DNA of 64,000 nt from Spiroplasma endosymbiont of Lonchoptera lutea (lineage in GTDB: Bacteria; Bacillota_I; Bacilli_A; Mycoplasmatales; Nriv7). The position numbers and the translations under genes were made by a program. The notes below the pieces were generated by a model. It made no database searches and was not told the DNA's origin. It worked only from the letters and a program-made list of their open reading frames with translations. Below are positions 1 through 10,206 of the stretch, one piece after another; position 1 is the first letter of the stretch, and each line of letters begins with the position of its first letter. The stretch is from NCBI RefSeq assembly GCF_964019715.1, contig NZ_OZ026463.1:620001-684000 (forward strand), written 5' to 3'.

Positions 1-432
1 GAATTGAATGATGAAAAAATTGATCTTATTAAGTGAGATGCGGAAATAAAAACATTTATTATTAATGCGTTATCGCCAGCTAAAGCGATTTCTATTAGTT
101 TAGATGAACAAACTAATGAAGCTAATATTATCGTTGCTGATGAGCATTATTCATTAGCTATTGGTAAAAAAGGAATAACAGCAAAATTAACAGCAAAATT
201 AACAAAATGAAAAATTAATATTATTTCTTTAAGTGATGCTTTAAATCAAAATATTATTTTTAAATGAAATGGTAATTTATCGGAACAGCAAATGCAAGAA
301 TTACAAAATAAACATCAATTTAAAATCAAGAAAGATAATTTGCTTGTAGGGTTAGAAACAAGTATTGAAGAAATAGATAATGTTGATAATACTAATACTG
401 AATTAGATAGTGATGAATTAGATAAAGATTAA
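1..432 (+). CDS. nusA: NusA, C-terminal part (gene starts before the window)
   Basis: The open frame enters from the left edge and ends at TAA 430-432. It encodes the last KH domain of the transcription termination/antitermination factor NusA: 'NALSPAKAISISLDEQ' followed by 'LAIGKKG', the RNA-binding loop typical of NusA KH2. In-frame TGA codons fall at conserved Trp positions ('LTKWKINI'). An acidic tail rich in Asp, Glu and Asn follows. The order nusA-ylxR-infB-rbfA is the classic firmicute/mollicute translation operon, which supports the call. The N-terminal domains lie outside the window. Confidence 0.93.
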
Positions 433-448
433 ATAAAGGAAAAAATTA

Positions 449-730
449 TTGGTGGCAAAACAAAAATTAGTATATCGGCAATGCATCGTTACAAAAGTTG
501 TTGTTTTACGAAGTGAGTTAATAAGAGTTGTTAAAACAAAACAAGAACAAGTTTTGGTTGATTTAAATTATTGTCTTGCTGGTAAAGGTGCTTATGTTAA
601 GCGAGAAGTTGCTATTATTGAAAAAATGCAAAAAAAACAATTATTAGAAAAGATTTTTAAAACACAAATTGTTGATAATATTTATTTATTATTACTCAAA
701 GTTGTAAAAGAACAGGAGCATAGTAATTAA
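449..730 (+). CDS. ylxR: YlxR/RnpM family RNA-binding protein
   Basis: 93 aa, the usual size for the YlxR (DUF448) family, which sits between nusA and infB in Firmicutes and in Bacillus has been renamed RnpM for binding RNase P RNA. The N-terminus 'RQCIVTK' matches the family's R-x-C-[IV] start, and 'GKGAYVKRE' corresponds to its G-R-GAY-[VL] motif. The start could be TTG 449 or the adjacent GTG 452. An AAAGGA ribosome site at 435-440 fits either. It is 16 nt after nusA and 17 nt before infB, so co-transcription is likely. The C-terminus is short and unremarkable. Confidence 0.88.
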   Translation: MVAKQKLVYRQCIVTKVVVLRSELIRVVKTKQEQVLVDLNYCLAGKGAYVKREVAIIEKMQKKQLLEKIFKTQIVDNIYLLLLKVVKEQEHSN

Positions 731-747
731 TTAGGGGTGGTGATTGT

Positions 748-2580
748 ATGAAAAAAAGTAATCAAAGAAAAAAGCAAACAACAGTTATTAAAAATCAATT
801 AAAAACAGGAAGTGATTCACATCTTGATAATGGGATTTTTATTTTTAGTGAACCATTATCAATTATTGAGTTTTCTAAAAAAACAAATATTCCTGTTGTG
901 AAAATTATTAAATACTTTTTTAATAAAGGACAAATGTTAACGCAAAATCATTTTTTGAATGAAGAATTAATTGGTGAGTTATGTTTAGAATTTAGTTTAG
1001 ATTTTAAAAAGGAAACTGTTATTACGCATCAAAATTTGTTAGAAAATTTAGATATTATTGATGATATTAATGATTTAAAAGAACGGCCACCAGTTGTGAC
1101 CATTATGGGTCATGTTGATCATGGTAAAACAACTTTGTTAGATAATATTAGAAAATCTAAAATTACTGAGAAAGAATTTGGTGGTATAACGCAACATATT
1201 GGTGCTTATCAAATTAAAACAAAGGATAGTAAAATTATTACTTTTTTGGATACGCCTGGACATGAAGCATTTACGCAAATGCGTGCTCGGGGCGCTAAAG
1301 TTACTGATATTGTTGTATTAGTTGTTGCTAGTAATGATGGTGTTATGCCACAAACTAAAGAAGCAATTGATCATGCTAAAGCTGCTAATGTGCCAATTAT
1401 TGTGTTTGTTAATAAGATGGATTTGCCGTCTGCTAATGTGGAATTAATTATGAAAGATTTAGCAACTTTAGATTTAATTTCGGAAGAGTGAAGTGGTGAT
1501 ACAATTTTTGTTAAAGGTAGTGCTTTAACTGGTGCAGGAATTGATGAATTATTAGATGTAATTTTATTATTAGCGGAAATGCAAGGTTTACAAGCTAATC
1601 CAAATTGTTTTGCTAGTGGGACAGTTATTGAGGCGCATTTAGATCGTAATGTTGGTCCCGTTTGTACATTGTTAGTTCAAAATGGCACTTTAAAAATTAA
1701 AGATGCTTTGGTAGCAGGAGTTTCTTTTGGTCGGGTTCGTGATATGAAAAATGATCGTAATGTTGCTATTAAGGAAGCAAAACCTTCAACGCCAATTGAA
1801 ATTCATGGTTTAGATTTTGTTTCTAAGGCGGGTGAACCATTTATGGTGTTTGGTGATGATAAGTTAGCTCGTGAAGTAGCGTTATCAAGAAAAACACAAG
1901 ATGAAATTAATGAGCGAAGAAAAACTAAAACTTTAAATTTAGAAAATTTATCTGATGAAATTGCAGCTGGTAATTTGAAACATATTGATATTATTTTAAA
2001 AACTGATACTCAGGGAAGTTTAGAAGCTTTAAAACAGTCATTAAGTAAAATTAAAATTGATGATATTAGTATTAGAATTATTCGTTCTTCAGTTGGAACA
2101 ATTAGTGAATCAGATATTACCTTAGCTGTTGCTTCAAAAGCTTTAGTTTATGGTTTTAATGTGCGACCTAATTCTGTTGTGCGAAAATTGGCATTAGATG
2201 AAGGCATTGAGATTCATCTTCATAATGTTATTTATAAAGTAATTGAAGAATTGCAACAAGCAGCCAGAGGTTTATTAGATCCAAAGTTTGAAGAGATTGT
2301 TTTAGGACAAGCTGCTGTGCGCCAATTATTTCATTATTCTAAGGTTGGTGTCATTGCGGGATGTATGGTTATTGAAGGTGTTATTAGTCGTCAAAGTAAA
2401 GTAAAGGTTTTACGAGATGGTATTGTTATTTATGATGGTGATTTATCATCTTTAAAACATCAAAAAGAAGATATTAAAGAATCACGACAAGGAACTGAAT
2501 GTGGGTTAACTATTAAAAACTTTAATGATATAAAAGAAAATGATGTTATTGAATCTTATTTATTGAAGGAAATTAAGTAA
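748..2580 (+). CDS. infB: Translation initiation factor IF-2
   Basis: 610 aa. IF-2 is the GTPase that brings initiator fMet-tRNA to the 30S subunit. The G1 P-loop 'GHVDHGKT' is at about residues 121-128, G3 'DTPGHEAF' and G4 'NKMDL' follow, then the domain II-IV region. One TGA (1489-1491) reads as Trp in the G-domain and joins the two halves. The N-terminal extension is short (about 110 residues), as usual in Mollicutes. The ATG is preceded by AGGGGTGGTG at 733-742. The gene overlaps rbfA by one base (TAATG), implying translational coupling. Confidence 0.97.
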
Positions 2581-2942
2581 TGGTAAATGTTAAGTTTCAA
2601 CGATTACAAACTACAATTCAACGTTTGCTAACAAATATTTTGCAAAAAGAAGTTAAAGATGAGAATGAAGTTTTGCAAAAATTAATAATTAAGGGAGTAA
2701 AATTAAATAATGATCGCACAATTGCTAAAGTATATTATGATTCTTTGGTTTTCCAAGAACAAAAGCAGATTATTGAATTAGCGATAAAACAAAATTTGTG
2801 ATTAATCCGAAAAAAATTAGGTCAACAGTTAACGATTTATAAAGTTCCGCAATTAATTTTTGTTTATGATCAATCATTAAGTGAAAGTAGAAAAATTGAA
2901 GATATTTTAAATAAAATTAAAAAAGATTCTTCTAACTTTTAA
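2580..2942 (+). CDS. rbfA: Ribosome-binding factor A
   Basis: 120 aa. RbfA is a small KH-type protein that binds the 30S subunit during 16S 5'-end maturation. The start codon shares its A with the infB stop. One internal TGA (2799-2801, Trp) splits the frame under the standard code. The sequence keeps the family pattern: an initial helix with 'RLQTTIQRLLTNILQKE', a 'LNNDRTIAKVYYD' strand, and 'P-x-L-x-F-x-YD-x-SL-x-ESRKIEDIL' at the end. This is the standard last gene of the nusA operon. Confidence 0.93.
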
Positions 2943-3025
2943 ACGGTAATTTTTTAAGAATTATTGTAATTATGCTTTTTTTGTTATTATTACCTTGTTA
3001 TTTATTATGATAATTAAGGTTATGA

Positions 3026-3979
3026 ATGGGGTATTTAATCATTGTGATGAAAAAAATGTTTTCTTGATTAGGAGCAAATTTGCTTTCATTCATTACTATT
3101 ATTAATCTTGTTGCTTGTCAGAAAAGTGAAATTATTTTATTTGGTGGTTCTAGTTCAGTGATGACTTTAATGCATATCTTATTATATGGTGACCAGTTAA
3201 ATGCTCCGAAATTTCAAGGTTTTAATCATAAATATAATCGTAAGGTGGCATATAATGGTACGGGTTCATCAGCTGGTGAAAATGGTGTTAAAAATCAAAC
3301 ACTAGTGATGGGGTTTACTTCAAGAGATGTTAAGTCAGAGTATATTGATAATAGTAATTATCGTGTTTTTAATTTTGCAATTGATGGGATGGTAATTATT
3401 GCTAAAGCTCCTACTAATTGCAATGTTACAAATATTTCTCAGGATAAAGTAAGTGTTTTACGAGATATATATACTGGTAAAAGTAAAACTTGAACAGATT
3501 TGTTAGGAAATGGGTGTGCTAATAAAGAAACGATTATTGGTGTTAATCGTGAATCAGGAAGTGGAACCAGAGATGTTTGGCGAGGATTTTTAGAAATGGG
3601 TAGTAGTGATTTTTCTAGTGGTTTAAGAATTGCTAATTCAACATCAGTAATGATTAATCAAGTAAGAGATACTAATAATGCTATTGGTTATGTTTCATTT
3701 TCAAATGTTGATTCGGTTCTTGCTAATAATTTGGTCCCTTTTACGATTAATGGTGTTAAAGCTAGTATTGAATCGTTAACTAATAAATCATATATTTTGT
3801 ATCGTTTATTTGCATGTTTATTTTGATATGAAAGTAAACAAAGAGAGTTGATTCGTCAGTTTATTTATTTTATGAATGATGATCATAGTGGTAAATTAGC
3901 ATTTGAAAAAACAGGTTTAATATTTGATTTTGAATGAAAAAGTGAAGAACCTGAATGGTTGATTAAGCAAACTAATTAA
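3026..3979 (+). CDS. pstS: PstS-type phosphate-binding lipoprotein
   Basis: About 317 aa from ATG 3026, which has AAGG 7 nt upstream; ATG 3047 is an alternative start. The N-terminus is a prolipoprotein signal with lipobox L-V-A-C, so the protein is probably anchored on the outer face of the membrane. The body resembles PstS substrate-binding proteins: an early 'GGSSSVMTLM' segment, 'YNGTGSSAGENG', 'GFTSRDVKSEY', and 'NRESGSGTRDVW', which matches the phosphate-binding S-G-[ST]-R loop. Two TGA codons (3491, 3824) read as Trp. The usual pst permease and ATPase genes do not follow. Only about 400 bp of non-coding DNA and IS remnants come next, so the transporter operon looks interrupted. Confidence 0.8.
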
Positions 3980-4364
3980 GTGATGGAGAAATTATGGTTC
4001 AGTTTCATAATAAGATTTTTAAACATAAATATTAGAGGGCATAAATTATTCGGTGGGTGATGTTTTATTTAAATAAATATTTATCTATTAAAATAAAATT
4101 AACTAAGAAAAAGACAAATTTATCTTTTTTAACCATTTTTATCATAACACAAAATTGCAAAATTGCAAACGAAAAATAATAATCCGGTCGCGTTTAGTTT
4201 TCTTAGGTATTTTTAAAAAAAGAAAAAATAATCATTTACTATAAATTATTTCAATATGCAAATTAAGTATATATTTCTTATGTATGATTTTTTTTGTAAA
4301 AAATTATTTTAATGTTGTTTTTATAAGCATTTTAGTGAGTTTTTATAACCTTTTATTAAGATTA
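3980..4364 (+). other. Non-coding stretch after pstS, possible relic of a permease start
   Basis: No substantial ORF is visible. An ATG at 3993 with a good GGAG site reads MVQFHNKIFKHKY and stops after 13 codons. It might be the leftover start of the pst permease expected here, but this is inference. The rest is AT-rich intergenic DNA ending at an IS3-C left terminus. Confidence 0.35.
4186..4205. repeat. 20-bp inverted repeat, copy 1
   Basis: GGTCGCGTTTAGTTTTCTTA occurs here. Its exact reverse complement is at 54838-54857, directly against an IS3-C end. The block is GC-richer than its surroundings. Confidence 0.75.
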
Positions 4365-4804
4365 TGGATAGGCTACAATAAGTTGGACCATAATTATTAT
4401 ATAGACTTCAAAATTATTAAGAAAGAAGGAATATAAAAATGGGAAATAAAACCTCATACTCTGAAGAATTTAAAAAACAAATTGTAATGCTATACAAAAA
4501 TGACAAAAGTGTTATTAATTTAGGGAAAGAATATAATTTACCAAAACCAACTATTTATAGTTGAATTAAAAATTATAATAATTCTGGGTCATTTAAAGCA
4601 AAAGATAATCGCACTGTCGAAGAAAATGAATTAATTTACTTGCGAAAAGAAAACCAACAATTACGAATGGAAAATGACATTTTAAAGCAAGCAGCACTGA
4701 TAATCGGGAAAAAATAACAATAATTAATAACAACAAAAATAAATATTCAGTGAGGAAAATATGTAAGATTTTAGGTTTACTAAAATCAACATATTATTAT
4801 CAAA
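4365..4804 (+). mobile_element. IS3-C (IS150-type) left fragment
   Basis: Begins with the IS3-C left inverted repeat (TGGATAGGCTACAATAAGTT) and runs through orfA into the first 18 codons of orfB. It is then cut at 4804 by the CCTGAA end of an IS30-A element. The remainder of this IS3 copy is not found on the other side of the IS30-A, so an adjacent deletion followed the insertion. Confidence 0.9.
4439..4717 (+). CDS. IS3-C OrfA (helix-turn-helix transposase subunit), intact
   Basis: 92 aa, starting '[16 protein letters not shown]', the HTH_Tnp_1 opening of IS3-family OrfA, and ending in a leucine-zipper-like '[19 protein letters not shown]' helix. The last codons are GGG AAA AAA TAA. Slipping back one base at the A-run bypasses the stop and continues through AAA ATA ACA into the orfB frame, the usual IS150-group way of making OrfAB. 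Here orfB (GTG 4750) is truncated after 18 codons, so no active transposase can be made. Confidence 0.88.
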
Positions 4805-5865
4805 CCTGAATTGTAAATATAAATGGGACAGTTTTTTAAAATAATTGTATTAAATCTATTGGTCTTTTATAAGATAATGATTTTCTGGGTGTAGAATTAA
4901 TTTGAAATGCTATAGAATTTAAGTCTTTTTGTTTATATGAAGATAAATCAGTAGATTTTGGTAAATATCTTCTTAAAATACCATTATTGTTCTCATTTAA
5001 ACCTCTTTGACAAGGTTTGCCGGCATCTGCAAAATAAATTTTAACATTACAATTTTTTTCAATTAATTTTCATTTACTAAATTCTTTACCACGATCAAAA
5101 GTAATAGTTTTAATTGTTCCTGGTATTAATTTTGAAATAAATTTTATTATACTTTGTGTAATACTTTCTGCTTTATGATTTTTAGTTTTCAAAGGAATTG
5201 TGGTTTTTGATCATATATCAGCTAAAGTAATAATAGAACTTTTATGATCTTTACCAACGATAGTATCTCCCTCTAAATGGCCAAATTCTTGTATATTTTT
5301 AATATTTGGAATGATTAAATTTCTTTCATGAATAGATTTACAATTATTAATTCTGCCCCTAGTTTCTTTTTGTTTATGAGGTTTATTTTTGCCTTTTCTC
5401 AATAAATTTTTTTCATCAAAACCCATTCGATTTGTTTTAAACATGTTATATAAAGTTTTTGTTGAAATATTTTTTATTTTATTTTTCTTTAAAAAATCAG
5501 CAATTATATCAAGAGCATAATTTTTAGTAATTAACAAATGATTGATAGTATTAATTTCTGTTAAAGTTAAAATTATTAATTTTCTACCTGCATTTTGTTT
5601 ATTTTTTTGAACTTGATTCAATATTTCTAATGGTAATAAGTTTTGATTTAATAATTTACAAACTCTGTGTACAGTTGATTTACTATAATCAATTGCTTTT
5701 GCTATTTTACGAATAGAAAATCCATAACTTTTATATTCTTTTATTGCTATTATTGATTCAATAGTCAGATACTTATACATTGTGCTAATTCCTTTCTTTT
5801 CTTAATTATAGAATTAACACAATTTGTTTTTTATATAAGTGTCCTTTTTAATTTTACATTTCAGG
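4805..5865 (-). mobile_element. IS30-A copy 1, complete
   Basis: 1061 bp between CCTGAATTGTAAATAT and the mirrored CCTGAAATGTAAAATT end. The flanks read AAA on both sides. A -10/-35-poor leader of about 85 bp precedes the gene. Confidence 0.93.
4836..5780 (-). CDS. IS30-A transposase (IS30-family DDE)
   Basis: 314 aa; one TGA reads as Trp190. The N-terminal HTH ('SIRKIAKAIDYSKSTVHRV', about residues 22-40) would bind the ends. The catalytic triad is visible as D172 in 'GHLEGDTIVG', D229 in 'TFDRGKEF' and E263 in 'RGLNENNNG', giving the D(33)E spacing typical of IS30. The family cuts and joins DNA as an IR-IR junction intermediate. The ATG is preceded by AAAGGAATTAGCACA. This copy is full length and presumably active. 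Confidence 0.93.
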
Positions 5866-5914
5866 AAAATTAAAAGATTACTAAATATAATATTGAAATT
5901 GAAAGGACTACATA

Positions 5915-6058
5915 ATGACTTGTCTTATTTGTGAAAAACTAATTAGCCCCGAAGAACTAAAAGAATTAAAGGAGCAATATCATCACTTAATACAAATCCA
6001 CGAAAATAAACTTTTACAAACTCATTTCCAATGTGCAGGTGATGGTATCATATACTAA
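5915..6058 (+). CDS. Small Cys-containing protein, unknown function
   Basis: 47 aa beginning MTCLICEKLIS, with GAAAGGAC 6-7 nt upstream of the ATG and a TATAAT-like box near 5886. The CxxC near the N-terminus and a later Cys (FQCAG) suggest a possible metal site. The middle is an amphipathic Glu/Lys/Leu/His-rich helix. A strong terminator follows immediately, which supports a real short transcription unit. No family is recognised. Confidence 0.5.
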   Translation: MTCLICEKLISPEELKELKEQYHHLIQIHENKLLQTHFQCAGDGIIY

Positions 6059-6095
6059 TAAAATGAACCACGGATTACTCCGTGGTTCATTTTCA
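6058..6095. terminator. Bidirectional intrinsic terminator
   Basis: Perfect 15-bp stem (AAAATGAACCACGGA, loop TTAC) with a T-run on one side and A-run on the other. It serves the small plus-strand gene and the minus-strand transporter gene that converge here. Confidence 0.9.
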
Positions 6096-6107
6096 TTGTA
6101 CTTAATA

Positions 6108-7049
6108 CTATAATTTAGTTCCTTTAAAAAATTTTCCAGCAGCGATTTCTGCATTAATTCGTTTTTTAAATACTAATAAATAAACCATTGGTAATACCAC
6201 ACTACCACCAATAAAATTACCTAACAATGTTGGTAGCATATTCATTATTGAAAATGTTCCAAAATCTTGACCAACCATACCATTATTTAAAAATAAACCA
6301 GTCATTCAAACATAAGCATTAGCAACAATATGTTGAAAACCAGAAATTCCAAATGCTAAAATTACAAAGAAGCATAATAATACCTTAGTTGCTGAATTTT
6401 TAACAGACATATTCATTCAGAACAACCCCGCAATTAAAATATTACAATAAATGCCACTAACAAAATTTTTTAAAAAAACTGTCCAATTAAGATTACTCGG
6501 ACTAGAACCGATTTTCTTATCATAAATATACTTAAAAGCATTATAAAACTCAGAATCAACTTTCATATGTCCCATTAAATAAGTAGATATCGCAACAATT
6601 AATGCTCCTAAACAATTACCAACTAATACTAAAGATAAATTTACAAGCATGCGACGCAGTTTTGCTTCTCTTTTAACTATTGGTAATAATGTCAATGAAT
6701 TAGAAGTAAATAATGTCCCACCAATAAAAATAACCATTAATATTGCTGGCGTAAAAGTTAGTCCTGTAATTAAAGCAATCATACCAGAAGGCATCCCATT
6801 AGGTTTTAAATTTCCATTACTGTCTTTAATAATAAATCCTGATAAAGCAACAATAACAATAACATAAGCAATTGCTACAAAAAAACCTGCCATAATGCCA
6901 AATAGAAATGTCTTATATCACGGATCGCGTAATTTTTGAAAAGCATATTCAAATACTTCAACAAATGTCTCTTCATGTGAAATATGATCTTTAATAAGGA
7001 CAGCATTACTATCATCAAAACTATGTAATGGTTTTTCTTTTGAACTCAT
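6108..7049 (-). CDS. Formate/nitrite transporter (FNT) family channel
   Basis: 313 aa with six hydrophobic segments, typical of the FNT family (FocA/NirC-like), pentameric channels for small monovalent anions. The family signatures are visible: 'GGTLFTSNSLTLLP' in the TM2 loop and 'WMNMSVKNSATKVLL' with 'AFGISGFQHIVANAY', the latter two containing the conserved central His region. Three TGA codons read as Trp. The ORF starts at ATG 7049 with AAAGGAGATTAAT upstream. In a fermenting mollicute it may export formate or lactate; the substrate cannot be read from sequence. It lies downstream of the tRNA cluster but is separated from it by a terminator. Confidence 0.88.
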
Positions 7050-7143
7050 TTATTAATCTCCTTTGAAGCTCATATTAAAAAATAAATAAATATTTTCAAT
7101 TATTTATATTATGTAATAAAAGATTAAAAATTACAAGAAAAAC

Positions 7144-7172
7144 AAAATAAAAAAAGCAGAATATTCTGCTTT
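7144..7172 (-). terminator. Terminator of the tRNA cluster
   Basis: Perfect 10-bp palindrome AAAGCAGAAT/ATTCTGCTTT. On the minus strand it is followed by a T-run (the A-run at 7144-7152), just past the last tRNA. Confidence 0.8.
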
Positions 7173-7183
7173 AATTTTCTTTA

Positions 7184-7273
7184 TGGTACCTAAGGTCGGA
7201 CTCGAACCGACACAAACTTTAACCGTTTACTGGAGCTTAAACCCAGCGTGTCTACCAGTTCCACCACTTAGGC
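7184..7273 (-). tRNA. tRNA-Leu(UAA)
   Basis: 90 nt with a long variable arm. The anticodon loop reads TTTAAGC, giving UAA. The acceptor stem GCCTAAG/CTTAGGT is followed by A and an encoded CCA. Confidence 0.95.
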
Positions 7274-7278
7274 ACTAA

Positions 7279-7354
7279 TGGTACCCCGTGCAAGGCTCGA
7301 ACTTGCGACCCTCTGGTTAAAAGCCAGATGCTCTACCGACTGAGCTAACGGAGC
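7279..7354 (-). tRNA. tRNA-Lys(UUU)
   Basis: 76 nt. Anticodon loop CTTTTAA gives UUU. The D-loop is AGCTCAGTCGGTAGAGC, the T-arm TTCGAGCC, and CCA is encoded. Confidence 0.96.
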
Positions 7355-7364
7355 ATATTAAATT

Positions 7365-7439
7365 TGGCTGGGGAGGGTGGATTTGAACCACCGCATCAAG
7401 GAGTCAAAGTCCTTTGCCTTACCACTTGGCTACACCCCA
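7365..7439 (-). tRNA. tRNA-Gln(UUG)
   Basis: 75 nt. Anticodon loop CTTTGAC gives UUG. The 5' end TGGGG pairs with CCCCA, the discriminator is G, and CCA is encoded. One T-T mismatch is seen in the acceptor stem at position 6. Confidence 0.95.
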
Positions 7440-7445
7440 ACATTA

Positions 7446-7529
7446 TGGTGGAGGGAGAGGGATTCGAACCCCCGAACCCTAAGGAGTTGGTTTACAGCCA
7501 ACCGTGTTTAGCCACTTCACTATCCCTCC
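7446..7529 (-). tRNA. tRNA-Tyr(GUA)
   Basis: 84 nt with a long variable arm. Anticodon loop CTGTAAA gives GUA. Acceptor GGAGGGA/TCCCTCC is followed by A and encoded CCA. Confidence 0.96.
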
Positions 7530-7539
7530 AAATAATTTA

Positions 7540-7615
7540 TGGTGCTGGCTATAGGAATTGAACCTACGACCTACCGCTTACAAGGCGGTTGCTCTACCTG
7601 CTGAGCTAAGCCAGC
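7540..7615 (-). tRNA. tRNA-Thr(UGU)
   Basis: 76 nt. Anticodon loop CTTGTAA gives UGU. Acceptor GCTGGCT/AGCCAGC; CCA encoded. Confidence 0.96.
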
Positions 7616-7618
7616 AAA

Positions 7619-7694
7619 TGGTGGGTTGTGACGGGATTGAACCGCCGACCGCTCGCTTGTAAGGCGAGTGCTCTCCCAGCTGAGCTAACAACCC
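7619..7694 (-). tRNA. tRNA-Val(UAC)
   Basis: 76 nt. Anticodon loop CTTACAA gives UAC. Acceptor GGGTTGT/ACAACCC; CCA encoded. First gene of the six-tRNA transcript (Val-Thr-Tyr-Gln-Lys-Leu), with only 3-10 nt between members. Confidence 0.96.
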
Positions 7695-7796
7695 ATTTAA
7701 TTTAGGACTTTATAATAATATAAAAAAACATTCTCATTGTCAATTATTTTATCTTTAAAAATCCTAAATATAATAATAATTTTAAAGTATTAATTA

Positions 7797-9077
7797 TTAA
7801 CTCTTACCTAATAACTTAAACATTTTTTTCTTATATACTTCAACACCCGGTTGATTAAAAGGATTAACTTCTAGTAAATAAGCACTCATTGCACAAGCTT
7901 TAAAGAAAAAGTACACTAAGTAACCAAACATTATTTCATCCATTGTTTCTAACTCTAAAATAATATTAGGAACTTTCCCCTCATTACTATGCGCATCAAT
8001 TGTTCCTTCTAAAGCTAAAGCATTAATTTGATGTAAAGAATAATTAGTTAAATAATTCAATTGATCTACATCATCACTATTAGTAGCAATTTTAACATCC
8101 AAAGAGGGCTTTTTAACTTGTAAAACTGTTTCAAATAAAACTTTACTTCCCTCTTGAATAAATTGTCCTAAGGAATGTAAATCAGTAGAAAAATTAACAC
8201 TAGCAGGTAAAATTCCTTTACTATCTTTTCCTTCTGATTCACCAAATAACTGTTTTCATCATTCAGCCAAACTAGACATCTGACTTTCATAACTAACTAA
8301 CATTTCTACAGGATATTGCTTTTCTTGATGTAATATTGTTCGCACAACAGCATATTTATATGCTTGATTTTCTAAAGTATCATTACTTAAATCTGTATAT
8401 GCTTGATTAGCTCCCAGCATAACCTTATCAATATCAATTCCGGCCATTGCCATTACAAAAATACCAACAGGCGTTAATACTGAAAATCTACCACCAATAT
8501 CATCAGGAATAACTAAAGTTTCATAACCTTCTTGATTTGCTAAGTTTTTTAAAATCCCATTTTTAGCATCAGTCGTAGCAATAATCCTTGTTTTAGCAAT
8601 TGCTTTACCTTTTTGTTGCTCTAATAAATCTCTAAAAAGACGAAAAGCAATCGCTGGTTCGGTTGTACTTCCGGATTTAGAAATAACATTAATAGCAAAT
8701 TCTTTATCCTTAACATATTCTAAAACTTGATTAGTATATGTTGATGATAATGTATTACCAACAAATATTATTTCTAATGAATCTTGGGAATATAATCCTT
8801 TAATCATATCAATAGCTGCTTTAGCGCCTAAATAAGAACCACCAATACCAATAACAATTAAAACTTGAATTTCAGGAATTAATCGTTTAGCAATGACTTT
8901 CATCGCCTCTCATTCAGTTTTATTATAATTTTTTGGCAAATCAACTCAACCTAAAAAATTACTGCCAAGACCTTTCCTTTCAGTAATCATTGTTTTATGA
9001 ATTGAATGAATTTTATCTTGATATTTATTAAGTTCTTGATCTGTTAAGTGTGTATAACTAATATTTGTTTTAATCAT
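7797..9077 (-). CDS. pgi: Glucose-6-phosphate isomerase
   Basis: 426 aa, matching the short firmicute-type Pgi (about 430-450 aa). It interconverts glucose-6-phosphate and fructose-6-phosphate, the second step of glycolysis. Signatures are the sugar-phosphate loop '[11 protein letters not shown]', '[15 protein letters not shown]', and '[11 protein letters not shown]', which corresponds to the Pgi signature around the catalytic Arg. Several TGA codons read as Trp and join the pieces. It starts 3 nt after the stop of the S1-domain gene, so the two form an operon. Confidence 0.96.
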
Positions 9078-9080
9078 CTA

Positions 9081-9485
9081 TTATTCGTCACTTTCACTGA
9101 TTTGTTCACTATTATCAATTCATTGCGATAAGTTATTAGATAAATCTTCAAATCCTGCTCCTGATTCTTTAATATGTACGGACCCACGATTTTGTTCTTC
9201 TTTATGAAGTGCTTTATGACTTAAACTTAGTTGCTTTTTATCAACATCAAAATTTAACACTTCTAAGCGATAAACTTTTTCAACTTCTGCAAATTCATTA
9301 ATATCTTTAACATATCCATCAGAAAACTGACTAATATGACACATCCCAGTTACTCGCTCTGGCTTTGACTGTGAAGAAGTACTGTCTTCATTAACGTTAT
9401 CAACGATGTTTTCAATAACATAAAATACACCTCATGGTAAAACAGCAGTACACTTTGCTTCAACAATGTCACCTTTTTTATACAT
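9081..9485 (-). CDS. S1-domain RNA-binding protein (CvfD/YugI-like)
   Basis: 134 aa with a single S1 fold at residues 1-80: 'KGDIVEAKCTAVLPWGVFYVI' for the first strands, 'CHISQFSDGYVKDINEFAEV' for the middle, and 'VDKKQLSLSHKAL' for the last strand. A polar 35-residue tail follows. An insert of about 20 residues with Asn, Asp and Ser (NVNEDSTSSQSK) separates two strands. Single-S1 proteins of this size in Firmicutes (YugI/GSP13, CvfD) bind RNA or ribosomes. Placement directly before pgi, and the ribosome site GGAGAG upstream of the ATG, support expression as an operon. Confidence 0.8.
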
Positions 9486-9620
9486 AAAATCTCTCCTTTG
9501 ATTTCAGTAAATATTTTCATATATTCACATGATATCTAATTATAACATTGAGAAAAATAAATATTCATTTTTATTTGCAAAAAATTTACTTTTTATAAAA
9601 AATATAAATATCTTTAAAAA

Positions 9621-10184
9621 TTAAAATTTTTCAATTCCAATTTCCGTTATTACTTGATGCATTAAAATATCATTTTTATCAACTGTTATTTCTTCTATAG
9701 TTTTTTGTCAACTATAACCAATTCCAATAATTGGATTTTTAAAATCTACTAAAGTTCGGTCATAATATCCTTTCCCATAACCAACCCTAGCGCCGCTACT
9801 ATCATACGCTAAAAACGGTAAAAAACAAATATTAATTTCCGAAGTCATTAACATTTTACATTGCAAATTAGGTTGTAAAATATTGTAATTATTATCAATT
9901 ACTAAATCATCAAAACTAGTAATTTGATAAAATAATAAAGAATTATCATCTTGCATTCTTGGTAACCCAACAATCTTGTCATTATTAAAACAAAAACTAA
10001 TTAAAAGATTAACATTAACTTCTCCCCTAATAGGTGAAAATAAACCAATTATTTTTGCTTTTTGAAAATCGTCATTATTAGTAATAAAATTAATAATTTT
10101 TTGATCATATTGTTCTTTATCATCTTTTACCATTGCTAATCTTACTTTTAAAGCTGATTTTCGTAATAAATGTTTATCAAACAT
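9621..10184 (-). CDS. 5-formyltetrahydrofolate cyclo-ligase
   Basis: 187 aa. The family (MTHFS/YqgN) uses ATP to convert 5-formyl-THF to 5,10-methenyl-THF, recycling one-carbon folates. The strongly conserved C-terminal signature is present as 'GARVGYGKGYYDR'. Upstream, 'GLFSPIRGEVNV' matches the conserved R-x-E-[IV] substrate loop and an N-terminal Arg/Lys helix begins 'KSALKVRLAM'. It lies 22 nt after sufU on the minus strand, so it is probably part of the sufS-sufU transcript. One Trp is encoded by TGA near the C-terminus. Confidence 0.9.
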
Positions 10185-10206
10185 CTAAGCACCTCCTTAT
10201 AATTTA

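Noticed and set aside
2943-3025. Terminator after rbfA
   Set aside because: GGTAAT and ATTACC could pair, but the loop is about 38 nt and no T-run follows; the evidence is too weak.
6649-6867. Plus-strand ORF inside the FNT transporter gene
   Set aside because: A shadow frame of a well-supported minus-strand gene, with no ribosome site or family match.
7364-7561. 65-aa ORF on the plus strand
   Set aside because: It is antisense to the tRNA-Gln, tRNA-Tyr and tRNA-Thr genes and has no independent support.
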